Source: CAIVND01 sp035532075 (GTDB lineage: Bacteria > Actinomycetota > Acidimicrobiia > Acidimicrobiales > Bog-793). From it: a DNA stretch of 36,363 bases. Positions 17,600-25,953 of this stretch are shown here, one piece after another. The stretch's first letter is position 1. Each line of letters opens with the position of its first letter. Where the stretch lies: contig DATKRV010000070.1 in the NCBI GenBank assembly GCA_035532075.1, positions 1 through 36,363 of the forward strand, in the 5' to 3' direction. A program made the position numbers and the translations under genes. The notes beneath the pieces are model-generated. The model was not told the origin of the DNA and did not search any database. It worked only from the letters and a program-made list of their open reading frames with translations.

Positions 17600-17702
17600 G
17601 TTGAGCCTCCTCAGGTCATACCGTCGATGCGGTAATTGCGCCAAGAGGTCGGAGAAACCGACGATAGGGAGGCCGCGAATTGCGACGAAGGCTAGACCGG
17701 CG

Positions 17703-17731
17703 ATTGTAGGAAGTGATCTGGCGCTTGGCAA
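17703..17731 (-). promoter_or_regulatory. Sigma-70-like promoter for the T4SS-like operon
   Basis: On the minus strand TTGCCA (17731-17726) and TACAAT (17708-17703) are separated by exactly 17 bases, close to consensus for a housekeeping sigma factor. Transcription would begin near 17696, about 97 bases before the pilin-like gene's ATG. It is the best promoter match seen in the window. Confidence 0.6.
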
Positions 17732-17823
17732 GGAGAAATTTTCCAACGGGAAAGCGCGAGTGCTCCGATTGAAGCGTCTCAAGCTGCCATGCTGTAAGGG
17801 ATGTCCCTATCTGGATTGACCTT

Positions 17824-19083
17824 ATGAATCATGTACTGCGCATACAGGTCTCCGAGATCGCGATTGCCGGCGGAATCGCGGTTCTCGTACTTATCGCGGT
17901 CTATCTCTTTGGCAGCCGGCGAGGAGCTGACAGCCTTCGACAACGGCTCATCGCTCTTGGTTCACGCCTTGGCGGCGAGAACTTCATCGACGAACCGCAC
18001 GATATCGAAAGTTCGCTCACCTATGTTGAACAAACCGCAGATCAGGCCGCTGAGGCAATCTCGAATGCCAGTGCGGATGCAATCCGACTTCGCAAGGCGC
18101 TCGATACGCTACCGCAGGCCGTGATCGTCCGCGATGAACATGGTGAACAGGTATTCCGCAACTTGAGGGCGATCGAACTCATGAGTAACCGTCATGGCGA
18201 CTCCCTCGCGATACAGGCGGTCAATGAACTGCTTGAATCCACCTCGATCGGTTCGGCAGAGGAGCGCACACTCGAACTCTATGGCCCCCCCCGCCGGACG
18301 CTCGTCGTGAGTACGAGGAGCATCGACAACGGTCAGCGGACACTCGGAGTCACTGCCGTTATTGAGGACGTATCTGAACGTCGGCGCCTCGAGGAGGTAC
18401 GCCGAGACTTCATTGCAAACGTCAGCCACGAGATGAAGACACCCATGGGAGCCCTCGGGCTTCTCGCCGAGACGCTGCTCGATGAGACAGAGCCGGCGGT
18501 CTCGCGCCGACTCGCCGAACGCATCCACACGGAGGCATTTCGCATCTCGCGCGTCATCGACGATCTGCTCGACCTGTCGCGCATCGAATCCGAGGCGACT
18601 CCTCCGCGCGAACCAGTGCTGGTAAATCTTGTGATGGCCGAGGCGGCTGAAAGGGAGCGCGAAGCAGCAGCTCAACGCGGCGTCTCAATCGAACTCACGG
18701 AACCGAGCCCTCCTCTAGCAATCCTTGGTGACCGGCGGCAGTTGACCTCGGCGGTATTCAACCTCTTGGACAACGCGGTCAAATTTTCCTACCCGAACTC
18801 GTCGGTTCACTGCCGGGCGACACTTGGAGACCAGCAGGTCGTCATCAGCGTCCAAGACAGCGGGGTGGGCATTCCGACGCGCGACCTTGAGCGCATCTTT
18901 GAGCGCTTTTACCGAGTCGACCCGGGGAGGAGCCGTTCAACCGGAGGGACGGGCCTTGGGCTTTCGATCGTGCGTCACGTCGCACACAATCATCACGGAC
19001 GAGTCGAAGTTGACTCGCGCGAGGGGGAGGGAACAACCTTTTCCCTCATTCTCCCAATGCAAAATGCCCCCGAGACCGATTGA
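17824..19083 (+). CDS. senX3: SenX3/PhoR-type sensor histidine kinase
   Basis: This is a membrane histidine kinase that phosphorylates the response regulator encoded next. It has 419 residues: one membrane helix (about 11-30), a PAS-like domain (about 92-190), the HisKA box NVSHEMKTP with His202, then ATPase motifs NLLDNAVKFS (Asn317), QDSGVGIP, FERFYRVD and GGTGLGLSIV. The single helix without a periplasmic domain and the PAS region are the SenX3 layout. SenX3 normally senses phosphate through the Pst system, but no pst or phoU gene is nearby and an ABC exporter follows instead. The signal is therefore uncertain. Confidence 0.88.
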   Translation: MNHVLRIQVSEIAIAGGIAVLVLIAVYLFGSRRGADSLRQRLIALGSRLGGENFIDEPHDIESSLTYVEQTADQAAEAISNASADAIRLRKALDTLPQAVIVRDEHGEQVFRNLRAIELMSNRHGDSLAIQAVNELLESTSIGSAEERTLELYGPPRRTLVVSTRSIDNGQRTLGVTAVIEDVSERRRLEEVRRDFIANVSHEMKTPMGALGLLAETLLDETEPAVSRRLAERIHTEAFRISRVIDDLLDLSRIESEATPPREPVLVNLVMAEAAEREREAAAQRGVSIELTEPSPPLAILGDRRQLTSAVFNLLDNAVKFSYPNSSVHCRATLGDQQVVISVQDSGVGIPTRDLERIFERFYRVDPGRSRSTGGTGLGLSIVRHVAHNHHGRVEVDSREGEGTTFSLILPMQNAPETD

Positions 19084-19121
19084 AGGCGGCAGCGCCAAAC
19101 AGCTTGACTAACCTGTGCAGG

Positions 19122-19901
19122 GTGGCAAGCGAAGAGATCGTCCGGGTACTCATCGCCGAAGACGAAGAGTCATTCATCGATGCACTTGTCATTGGACTCG
19201 AGCGCGAGAATTTTGTTGTCACAATCGCGCGTGATGGTTCCGAGGCTCTCGAACTTTTCAACGAACTTGATTTTGATCTCGTGCTCCTCGACATCATGCT
19301 GCCGAAGATCTCAGGTCTTGACGTCTGTCGGAACATTCGCTCTAAATCCTCAGTACCGATCATCATGGTCACGGCAAAATCAACCGAGATCGACACCGTT
19401 GTCGGGCTTGAGATCGGCGCGGACGATTACGTCGCAAAGCCCTATCGATTGCGCGAACTTGTTTCGAGGATGCGAGCAGTTCTTCGGCGGACTGCGTTGA
19501 ACGCAGAAGCGCGACAGGTAGCCATGGAAACTGTTGAAGTTTCCTCAACAACTGGAGTTGCGACTCGCAATGAGCACTCCCTCACAGTCGGCGAAGTGCG
19601 TCTCGATCCCGACCGTCACGAATGCACGGTGCGCGGCACAGAGGTGAAACTTCCGCTCAAGGAGTTCGAGCTCTTGCAACTCCTCCTCGCCAACGCGGGT
19701 CGTGTCGTCACGCGTGAGACCCTTATCGATCGCGTTTGGGGTTACGACTATGTCGGTGACACCAAGACGCTTGACGTGCACGTCAAGCGTCTCCGATCGC
19801 GCATCGAAGTCGATCCGACCCGTCCGGAACTGATTACGACCATCCGGGGTCTCGGCTATCGCTTCGAAACCCCGCGAAATCGCGACGTCACCCAAACTTG
19901 A
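19122..19901 (+). CDS. regX3: RegX3/PhoB-type response regulator
   Basis: This is a DNA-binding regulator controlled by the upstream kinase. The GTG at 19122 gives 259 residues. A TTG at 19080 that overlaps the kinase stop is the alternative start. The receiver domain has the acidic pocket (AEDEE), the phospho-accepting Asp in VLLDIMLP, and the conserved Lys in DYVAKPY. The C-terminal winged helix of the OmpR/PhoB class has KEFELLQLL, RETLIDRVWG, and TLDVHVKRLR through to TIRGLGYRF. A somewhat long linker lies between the domains. Confidence 0.9.
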   Translation: MASEEIVRVLIAEDEESFIDALVIGLERENFVVTIARDGSEALELFNELDFDLVLLDIMLPKISGLDVCRNIRSKSSVPIIMVTAKSTEIDTVVGLEIGADDYVAKPYRLRELVSRMRAVLRRTALNAEARQVAMETVEVSSTTGVATRNEHSLTVGEVRLDPDRHECTVRGTEVKLPLKEFELLQLLLANAGRVVTRETLIDRVWGYDYVGDTKTLDVHVKRLRSRIEVDPTRPELITTIRGLGYRFETPRNRDVTQT

Positions 19902-19913
19902 ATACCTCGCAAT

Positions 19914-20879
19914 ATGCCCGCTATTGAGGTCCGCAACCTTACAGTTCACTTCGGGGATTTCTGTGCAGTCAATGACATCTCATTCGATGTCGACATGGGC
20001 GAAGTCGTCACGCTGCTCGGGCCAAACGGGGCAGGGAAAACGACAACAATCGAGACAGTCGAGGGTTTCCGCGAGCCGGGAGCAGGAACGGTGCGCGTCC
20101 TCGGGCTCGACCCCGTCACGGATCATTCCCGGCTCATGGATGCACTCGGCGTGATGCTGCAGGGGCTCGGAATCTACCCGCAACTCCCTCCGCTGCGCGC
20201 GCTCCGGCTGTTCGGCGCCTACTACGAAAACCCTCGCGACCCCTCCGAACTCCTTGAGACGGTCAACCTCACGCACGTCGCAAAGACACCAGCAAAGCGC
20301 CTTTCGGGTGGTGAACGTCAACGACTCGCGCTTGCGCTTTGCCTCGTCGGTCGACCAAAGGTCGTCCTGCTCGATGAGCCGACCTCTGGCATCGACCCGG
20401 CAGGGCGGATCAAAGTGCGGTCCATCATCTCAGGCCTTCGCGACGAGGGAGTCGCCATCATTCTCACGACGCACGAACTTGACGAAGCGGAACGGCTTGC
20501 CGACCGCGTGATCATCATCTCTGAAGGATCCATCGTCTCGTCGGGGTCAATCCAAGATCTCACGCGTACCTCCAACGCTGTCCGGTTCCAGACAACGACG
20601 CCCATCGACAGAGAGATGCTCACGCGCGAACTCAACATCATGGTGGAAATCTGCGGCAGCCTCTCCTATCGCGTGCTGACCGACGACCCCTCGCGGGTCA
20701 TTGCCCCGCTGACGGCGTGGCTCGCCACGAACCACCACGAGATCCTCAACCTGCGCTCTGGAGGCGATTCGCTCGAGGAGATCTACCTTGCCGTGACACA
20801 GCCACAACTGAACGACCAGCGAGTGAGAACCTCACGGATCTCGCGCACGCGAAGCTCACGAAGGGCTCGCGGCGGATGA
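19914..20879 (+). CDS. ABC-2-type exporter ATP-binding protein (DrrA/CcmA-like)
   Basis: This is the cytoplasmic ATPase of an ABC exporter. It has 321 residues. Walker A is GPNGAGKTTT, the signature is LSGGERQRL, Walker B is VVLLDEPTSGID, and the H-loop lies in LTTHELDEA. The extended C-terminal part is as in DrrA-like proteins. It begins 12 bases after the regulator and its stop overlaps the permease start (ATGA). The two-component pair may control it, and the substrate (drug, lipid or other) is unknown. Confidence 0.88.
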   Translation: MPAIEVRNLTVHFGDFCAVNDISFDVDMGEVVTLLGPNGAGKTTTIETVEGFREPGAGTVRVLGLDPVTDHSRLMDALGVMLQGLGIYPQLPPLRALRLFGAYYENPRDPSELLETVNLTHVAKTPAKRLSGGERQRLALALCLVGRPKVVLLDEPTSGIDPAGRIKVRSIISGLRDEGVAIILTTHELDEAERLADRVIIISEGSIVSSGSIQDLTRTSNAVRFQTTTPIDREMLTRELNIMVEICGSLSYRVLTDDPSRVIAPLTAWLATNHHEILNLRSGGDSLEEIYLAVTQPQLNDQRVRTSRISRTRSSRRARGG

Positions 20880-21598
20880 AATTTCGTCCGATTTGGGCAC
20901 AGGCCGTCGAAGAGCTGCGCATGACCCTGGAACGGGGCGAGACGCTTCTCGTCACCTTTGGGATCCCGATCGTCCTGCTGATCTTTTTCGCCAAGGTGTC
21001 GGTATTCTCAACCGGAACGTTACATGGAGTCGCATTTGTCGCTCCTGGGATCCTTGCGCTTGCAGTGATGTCGAGTTCCATGGTCAGTCTTGGCATCGCA
21101 ACCGGATTTGAACGCAGCTACGGCGTCCTTAGAAGAATCGGGATGACTCCACTTGGCAGGCGTGCGCTCATCAGCGCGAAGATCCTCGCCATCATCAAGA
21201 TCGAGGTCTTGCAGATGATCATTCTGTCGGCGATCGCATTCGGTTTGGGATGGCATCCTGGCTCCCGGCTTCCCGAGGCGGTCGCGGCGCTCATTCTGGC
21301 ATCGATCGCCTTTGGAGGCATTGGGTTGCTTCTCGCCGGAACGCTCAGGGCCGAGGCGACGCTCGCGCTTGCGAACGGCCTCTATGTCATCTTTCTTCTC
21401 ATCGGCGGGATTATCTTCCCGCTGGACAAGCTCGGCGCCTTCGCCTCATTTGCCCGACTCCTCCCCGGCGCGGCGTTGACCAATATCTTGCATCCACTCC
21501 TCTCTGGAGCGCATGCACCCGTCAGCGCGTGGATAATTCTCGGTGTTTGGGCAGTTCTCGGACCCGTCTCGGCGGCCCGACTCTTCCGATTCGAATAG
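20876..21598 (+). CDS. ABC-2-type exporter permease
   Basis: This is the membrane partner of the ABC ATPase encoded just upstream. The ATG at 20876 overlaps the ATPase stop and gives 240 residues; the longer open frame upstream lies inside the ATPase gene. About six hydrophobic helices are present. YGVLRRIGMTPLGR is the cytoplasmic ABC-2 permease motif in which Arg and Thr-Pro are typical. The substrate cannot be read from the sequence. Confidence 0.85.
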   Translation: MKFRPIWAQAVEELRMTLERGETLLVTFGIPIVLLIFFAKVSVFSTGTLHGVAFVAPGILALAVMSSSMVSLGIATGFERSYGVLRRIGMTPLGRRALISAKILAIIKIEVLQMIILSAIAFGLGWHPGSRLPEAVAALILASIAFGGIGLLLAGTLRAEATLALANGLYVIFLLIGGIIFPLDKLGAFASFARLLPGAALTNILHPLLSGAHAPVSAWIILGVWAVLGPVSAARLFRFE

Positions 21599-21688
21599 AA
21601 AAGCAAAATCCTCACGGCTACAAAGAGTGACGCTGGTTGCACCGTCGTTCTCCAGGTGGGCGCCCCCCGGCCCTACGATAGGCAGACT

Positions 21689-22594
21689 GTGCGCAACTTC
21701 CGGGTACGTCAACGCCTCTTCGTCGCGATCGCTGCCACAGCCGCGGGCTGCTACGCGATCCTGGTCCTCACTGGCGGCGCAGTGCGGCTCACGGGATCGG
21801 GGCTCGGATGCCCCGATTGGCCGAGCTGCTACCAAACACGCTTTACCGCAGCGCTCTCATATCACCCGCTCATCGAGTTTGGCAACCGACTGATCACCGT
21901 CGCCGTGAGCGTCGTCTCCATCGTCGCGTTTCTTGCAGCTCTTCTCCTTTTCGAGCGACGCCGGGATCTCATCTGGCTCAGTGGCGGCCTCGTCATCGGA
22001 CTCATCGCGCAGATCGTGCTTGGAGGAATCGTCGTGCTCACCAAACTGAACCCCTATCTCGTTTCGCTGCACTTCATTCTGACTTTCGGAGTACTTGCCA
22101 ACGCTCTCGTCCTTCTCTACCGAGCGCGCTATGGACGAACCGAGTCCGGATTCATAGTCGATGAGACGCTCGTCTGGCTGTCGAGGCTCCTCCTGCTGGT
22201 TCTTTCCGTGTTGGTCTGTGCGGGTACCGTCGTCTCTGGCGCAGGTCCTCATGCTGGAGCCCCTGGCACCAAGCGCATCGCCATCGCGTTCAAAGACATC
22301 GCGGAGGTGCATTCAGACATCGCGCTCTTCCTCATCGGTCTCATGCTCGCGGCCGTGTTCGCGTTTCATCAGGCAAAGGTGACCCACGCGGTTCAACGAC
22401 GGGCCCGGCTCCTATTCGAACTGATGATCATCCAGGGGACGCTCGGCTACACCCAATACTTCCTGCACGACTCCGCAAAGGTCGTAGAGATCCATCTCGC
22501 TGGTGCAACCTCGCTCTGGATCGCAATGGTCTGGTTCTATCTCCGCCTGCACCCGCCGATGTCCAACGGCACAATCGCTGATGCGCGAGTATGA
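21689..22594 (+). CDS. ctaA: Heme A synthase (CtaA/COX15)
   Basis: It oxidises heme O to heme A, the cofactor of the aa3 oxidase encoded at 9250-12249 and 3454-4053. The GTG at 21689 gives 301 residues and eight helices. The four His on helices are visible (YHPLIEFGNRL, SLHFILTF, EVHSDIAL, EIHLAGAT), as is the extracellular Cys pair in GCPDWPSC. A TACGAT box ends ten bases before the start with no ribosome site, so the mRNA may be leaderless. No ctaB (heme O synthase) gene is seen in the window. Confidence 0.92.
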   Translation: MRNFRVRQRLFVAIAATAAGCYAILVLTGGAVRLTGSGLGCPDWPSCYQTRFTAALSYHPLIEFGNRLITVAVSVVSIVAFLAALLLFERRRDLIWLSGGLVIGLIAQIVLGGIVVLTKLNPYLVSLHFILTFGVLANALVLLYRARYGRTESGFIVDETLVWLSRLLLLVLSVLVCAGTVVSGAGPHAGAPGTKRIAIAFKDIAEVHSDIALFLIGLMLAAVFAFHQAKVTHAVQRRARLLFELMIIQGTLGYTQYFLHDSAKVVEIHLAGATSLWIAMVWFYLRLHPPMSNGTIADARV

Positions 22595-22914
22595 ACAATG
22601 TGAACGTCGCGCGAGCCAAGACGATCGAAGTTGCACCAGACACCGAGCAATCTCCAGAGTCGCGCGAACACGTCTCGTTCGATCGTCCCTGGCTTGTCAT
22701 CGTCTGGAACGATCCGATCAACCTAATGAGTTACGTCACATTCGTCTTCCAAAAACTCTTCGGTTATTCGCTCGAGAAGGCGACAAAACTGATGAGGGAC
22801 GTCCACGAAAAGGGTCGAGCAGTTGTCGCAACCGGATCGCGTGAACGAGCGGAACTCGATGTCGCTCGCCTCCATCGACATGGGCTCTGGGCGACAATGG
22901 AGCAGTCTGGATGA
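22591..22914 (+). CDS. clpS: ATP-dependent Clp protease adaptor ClpS
   Basis: ClpS binds N-end-rule substrates and hands them to ClpAP/ClpCP. It has 107 residues. The core WNDPINLMSYV begins the domain, followed by FGYSLEKATKLMRDVHEKGRA and the terminal strand of the fold. The first 35 residues are a flexible extension. ATGA overlaps join it to ctaA upstream and to the DUF2017 gene downstream. Confidence 0.92.
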   Translation: MNNVNVARAKTIEVAPDTEQSPESREHVSFDRPWLVIVWNDPINLMSYVTFVFQKLFGYSLEKATKLMRDVHEKGRAVVATGSRERAELDVARLHRHGLWATMEQSG

Positions 22915-23504
22915 GGGGCGAGCCACCGATGCGAATTCGCGCGAACGCGCGCGGTAGCTTCGACGTTGACCTGCCCGAAGAGGAACGTGAGCTGCTTGCT
23001 CTGCTCCCCGGACGGATGTTGAGCGCGCTCGAGGTGCTCGCAAACCCAGATTCGATCGTCCCTGACGAACTCCGACGTCTCTTTCCCCCTGCCTATCCAA
23101 CGGATGTATCCGCTGAGGACGCTTACGTCCGACTCGCAAGACAAGACCTACTTGATCACCACCGCGAGGCCCTTATGGTGCTTCGCGACAGTGCCGAGGT
23201 AACACACCTGGATTCCCAAGGGATCAACGCTTGGCTCACGGCCCTCACCGATCTGCGCCTCATGCTCGGATCAATACTCGGCATCACCGAAGACGGAATC
23301 GAACTTGAACCATCGGATCCCAGTTACTACAACTGGATCTGTTACCACTACCTCTCCCAGCTCCAGCATGAGATCGTGACCGTGTTAAGCGAGCAGCTTC
23401 CACCTTTGAAATCGGAGGCGAGCGAGCGACTGCCCGACGACCCGTGGGGAGAGCCCCTCGGAGGGTTGCGCTGGGATGGGACACCAAGGCCGGAGCTCAC
23501 GTGA
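22911..23504 (+). CDS. DUF2017 family protein
   Basis: It has 197 residues and is soluble, largely helical and acidic. DUF2017 genes commonly follow clpS in Actinobacteria, and position, size and composition (LPEEERELLALLPG near the N-terminus, LTDLRLMLGSILGI in the middle, SYYNWICYHYLSQLQHEIV later) agree with that family. The function is unknown. The genetic link to clpS suggests a part in proteolysis. Start and stop overlap the neighbours by four bases. Confidence 0.8.
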   Translation: MRGEPPMRIRANARGSFDVDLPEEERELLALLPGRMLSALEVLANPDSIVPDELRRLFPPAYPTDVSAEDAYVRLARQDLLDHHREALMVLRDSAEVTHLDSQGINAWLTALTDLRLMLGSILGITEDGIELEPSDPSYYNWICYHYLSQLQHEIVTVLSEQLPPLKSEASERLPDDPWGEPLGGLRWDGTPRPELT

Positions 23505-24793
23505 GTAGCGAAAACGCGCTGCCGCGCCTTCTAACGCTGATGGGTTCGGGCGAGACCTCACCGACAATGGTCAAGGTTCACCGATCGATTCTTGAGCGCC
23601 TTGGACCACGCCCCGTTCCAGCCGTGTTGCTTGACACGCCCTTTGGCTTCCAGGAGAACGCAAATGAGCTCTCGATTCGAGTAAAGAACTACTTCGACGA
23701 AAGTCTGCAGACGATAATCGCCAACGCAAGTGGGATCGATCCGGAACACCGCACCGTGGACGATGAGCGATTCATCAATGAGCAGCTCACGCTGAATATC
23801 CGACACGCGCGTTACGTTTTCTCCGGTCCAGGCAGCCCAACGTATGCGTTACGCAAATGGGAGAACACGATAGTTCCCCAGCTGCTCACCGAGAAGTTGC
23901 GCGAAGGCGGAGCAATCACCTTTGCAAGCGCCGCTGCGCTCACGCTCGGCGCGTTGACGGTACCGGTCTATGAGATCTACAAGGTCGGTGAGGATCCACA
24001 CTGGTTACCGGGATTGAATGTCACGCTTGAGGGCGGACTCAAGGTGGCCGTGATCCCGCATTACAACAATGCTGAAGGGGGAACGCATGACACCCGCTTT
24101 TGCTACCTCGGCGAACGACGACTGCAACTCCTCGAGGAGCAAATGCCCGAGGACTACTTCGTACTCGGAATCGACGAACACACCTCCTGCATGATCGACC
24201 TCGATTCCGGGCTTGTCACCGTTGGAGGTATCGGACTAGTCAGTGTTCGCAAGAGTGGCCATACGACGACCTATACAAGCGGAGCGAACCTCACAGTCGA
24301 CCAACTCATTGATACCGCCATGAGTGGGCGCACTCCTTCGAACATATCGGTATCTCCGAAAACCGAGACAACACCAGCGGCTCCCGAACGCGAACGAGCG
24401 CTCCTGCTTGATCTCGTGCAGGAGGCTGAGCAGTCCTTTCAGACTGCCGTCTCCGCCAACAACGCACCAGACGCGACTGCAATCATTCTCGATCTCGAGC
24501 AATCGATCCATGACTGGTCATCTGACTCAGCAGGACAAGACGAGATGGCTCGTTCGCGTGCCTCGCTTCGCTCGATGATCACCGAGTTTGGCAAGATCGC
24601 CGTTCAGGGTCTTGAAGATCCCGCAATGCGTATCGCACCATATATTGAACTACTCATCACGCGGCGTTCGCTCGCTCGCGCGAATCGAAGATTCGAAGAG
24701 GCTGATGAGATACGGGATCAACTCCTCGCGATCGGGATCGAACTGCGCGATTCCGCCGAAAAAACAACCTGGACGATTGGCAGCGCGAGCTAG
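23501..24793 (+). CDS. Peptidase S51-like domain fused to cysteinyl-tRNA synthetase-like C-terminus
   Basis: The GTG at 23501 overlaps the DUF2017 stop and gives 430 residues. The first 270 resemble the S51/type 1 glutamine amidotransferase-like fold of PepE and cyanophycinase: LMGSGE (about 14-18), FSGPGSPTYAL (107-117), a candidate nucleophile Ser143 in FASAAAL and His187 in IPHYNNAEGG. After a Ser/Thr/Pro-rich linker, residues about 301-428 are helical and resemble the DALR and tail region of cysteinyl-tRNA synthetase (AVSANNAPDATAIILDLE, ARANRRFEEADEIRDQL, GIELRDSAEKTTWTI). No synthetase catalytic domain is present. The activity is unknown: peptidase, amidotransferase-like or RNA-linked. 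Confidence 0.75.
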   Translation: MSSENALPRLLTLMGSGETSPTMVKVHRSILERLGPRPVPAVLLDTPFGFQENANELSIRVKNYFDESLQTIIANASGIDPEHRTVDDERFINEQLTLNIRHARYVFSGPGSPTYALRKWENTIVPQLLTEKLREGGAITFASAAALTLGALTVPVYEIYKVGEDPHWLPGLNVTLEGGLKVAVIPHYNNAEGGTHDTRFCYLGERRLQLLEEQMPEDYFVLGIDEHTSCMIDLDSGLVTVGGIGLVSVRKSGHTTTYTSGANLTVDQLIDTAMSGRTPSNISVSPKTETTPAAPERERALLLDLVQEAEQSFQTAVSANNAPDATAIILDLEQSIHDWSSDSAGQDEMARSRASLRSMITEFGKIAVQGLEDPAMRIAPYIELLITRRSLARANRRFEEADEIRDQLLAIGIELRDSAEKTTWTIGSAS

Positions 24794-24853
24794 CTCTCCT
24801 CCGTCCTTTCTCCTCAATGCCCGCTGGTAGTCTCATGTGCCGGTAAATACAAT

Positions 24854-24926
24854 GCCCCCATCGTCCAGCGGCCTAGGACATCGCCCTTTCACGGCGGAAA
24901 CACGGGTTCGAATCCCGTTGGGGGTA
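24854..24926 (+). tRNA. tRNA-Glu (UUC)
   Basis: This is a 73-base cloverleaf. The acceptor stem is GCCCCCA with TGGGGGT (one G-T pair at the end), the anticodon loop CTTTCAC carries TTC, and the T-arm ACGGGTTCGAATCCCGT is canonical. The sequence matches actinobacterial tRNA-Glu. CCA is not encoded. It marks the change from GC-rich DNA to the AT-richer island on the right, which fits tRNA genes being common integration sites. Confidence 0.95.
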
Positions 24927-24991
24927 CTCGGGTTGTTGGCTTAGCCTCGATGCACCGATGAACTTGGGCGCGCGGAACCAGGTTCTTTGGC

Positions 24992-25953
24992 GGCTCTTCG
25001 GATTCTGACGGGGGTCGACACTCTCATCGGACCACGATCGAGCCAAGTACACGCCAGTTCGGTTTGCCCGCATAGAGCAGAGCCCGGATCCGGTAGTTCT
25101 CGAAGTTGCGAAAGCCAAAGCCAATCCTCTTGATCCGTTTGATCAGGTTGTTCAGCGCCTCGGTGGGGCCGTTGCTCACCTTTGCGATGTGGTAGTTGCA
25201 GATCTTTTCGAACCATCGGTGCATCGTCCGGCCGAGCTTTTGGATCTCCGGTGGCATCGCCGCCTGCAGACAATGCTTCACGAGTTCTTCGAGCATCGCC
25301 CGAGCCTCGATTTCATCGTTCGCGCGATAAAAGTCCCGCAGACGCTCTTTCACCCGATAGGCAATCGCCACCTCACCATGTGGATCGCCAAGCTCGAGCA
25401 GTGACCTAAGGCGCTCGGTGGCGCTTGCATCGAGCTTCTCCTCACCCATCAACAGCACACGCCGCGCGCGATAGAGGGGATCGTCTTTTCGACCCCGGTG
25501 ACCGAGCTGTTCGGTCTGAACACGACGACGAACCCCGTCGAGGCTGCGAGTGGCGAGTTGAATGGCATGGAACGAGTCGACCACCTGGGCAGCCTTTGGC
25601 AGGGTGACCGAGTACACCGCCGCATAGGTGGCTGACATGTCAAGGGCGCCAAAACGAATGCGTTCTTTCCACGATTTGGGCTGGTCGTTGATCCAGCGAG
25701 CGACATCTTTGTAGTTGCGAGCGCGCAAGATGTCGATGATCTGGTGGTTCTCGACATCAGCGACGGTCGTTGCGTAGTCACGGTGGGCCTTTGCGTGGGC
25801 CCTGACGAAGGCGGTCTCATCGAGCCCGATCGCGGTGGTCTTGTTCAACCGCTTGCGGTCTGCCTCCAAGAGCGCTCTGCCACAGGTGGTCACCGCGTCA
25901 TTCACCGTGTGCCAATCATAGGCAAGCTCCCCTGCGACTTCCGAGACCGTATT
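24992..25953 (-). mobile_element. ISL3-family insertion sequence remnant
   Basis: A fragment of an ISL3 element lies between tRNA-Glu and the bicupin gene. The probable transposase-distal end starts with GGCTCTTCGGATTCTG at 24992, which looks like an ISL3 terminal repeat (from memory, not verified). The other end is missing: the element stops abruptly at the bicupin stop codon (25954), and no matching inverted repeat is seen there. The element has therefore lost its 5' part. Confidence 0.65.
25024..25953 (-). pseudogene. 5'-truncated ISL3-family transposase
   Basis: About 309 codons of a DDE transposase remain, against roughly 400-440 in full ISL3 transposases. Catalytic residues can be placed in IGLDETAFVR, FGALDMSATY and SNGPTEALN, and the C-terminal RIGFGFRNFENYRIRALLY is typical. 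The GTG at 25905 could start a 293-residue protein, but the frame continues upstream to 25953 with coding similarity to the helix-turn-helix region (VSEVAGELAYDWHTV). The N-terminal zinc-binding and DNA-binding part is therefore deleted. It is unlikely to transpose. Confidence 0.75.

Noticed and set aside
24844..24853. TAAATACAAT as a -10 box for tRNA-Glu
   Set aside because: It directly abuts the mature tRNA, leaving no distance for a transcription start and 5' leader.
24927..24991. Terminator or attachment-site repeat after tRNA-Glu
   Set aside because: No hairpin with a T tract and no second copy of the tRNA 3' end is visible in the window.
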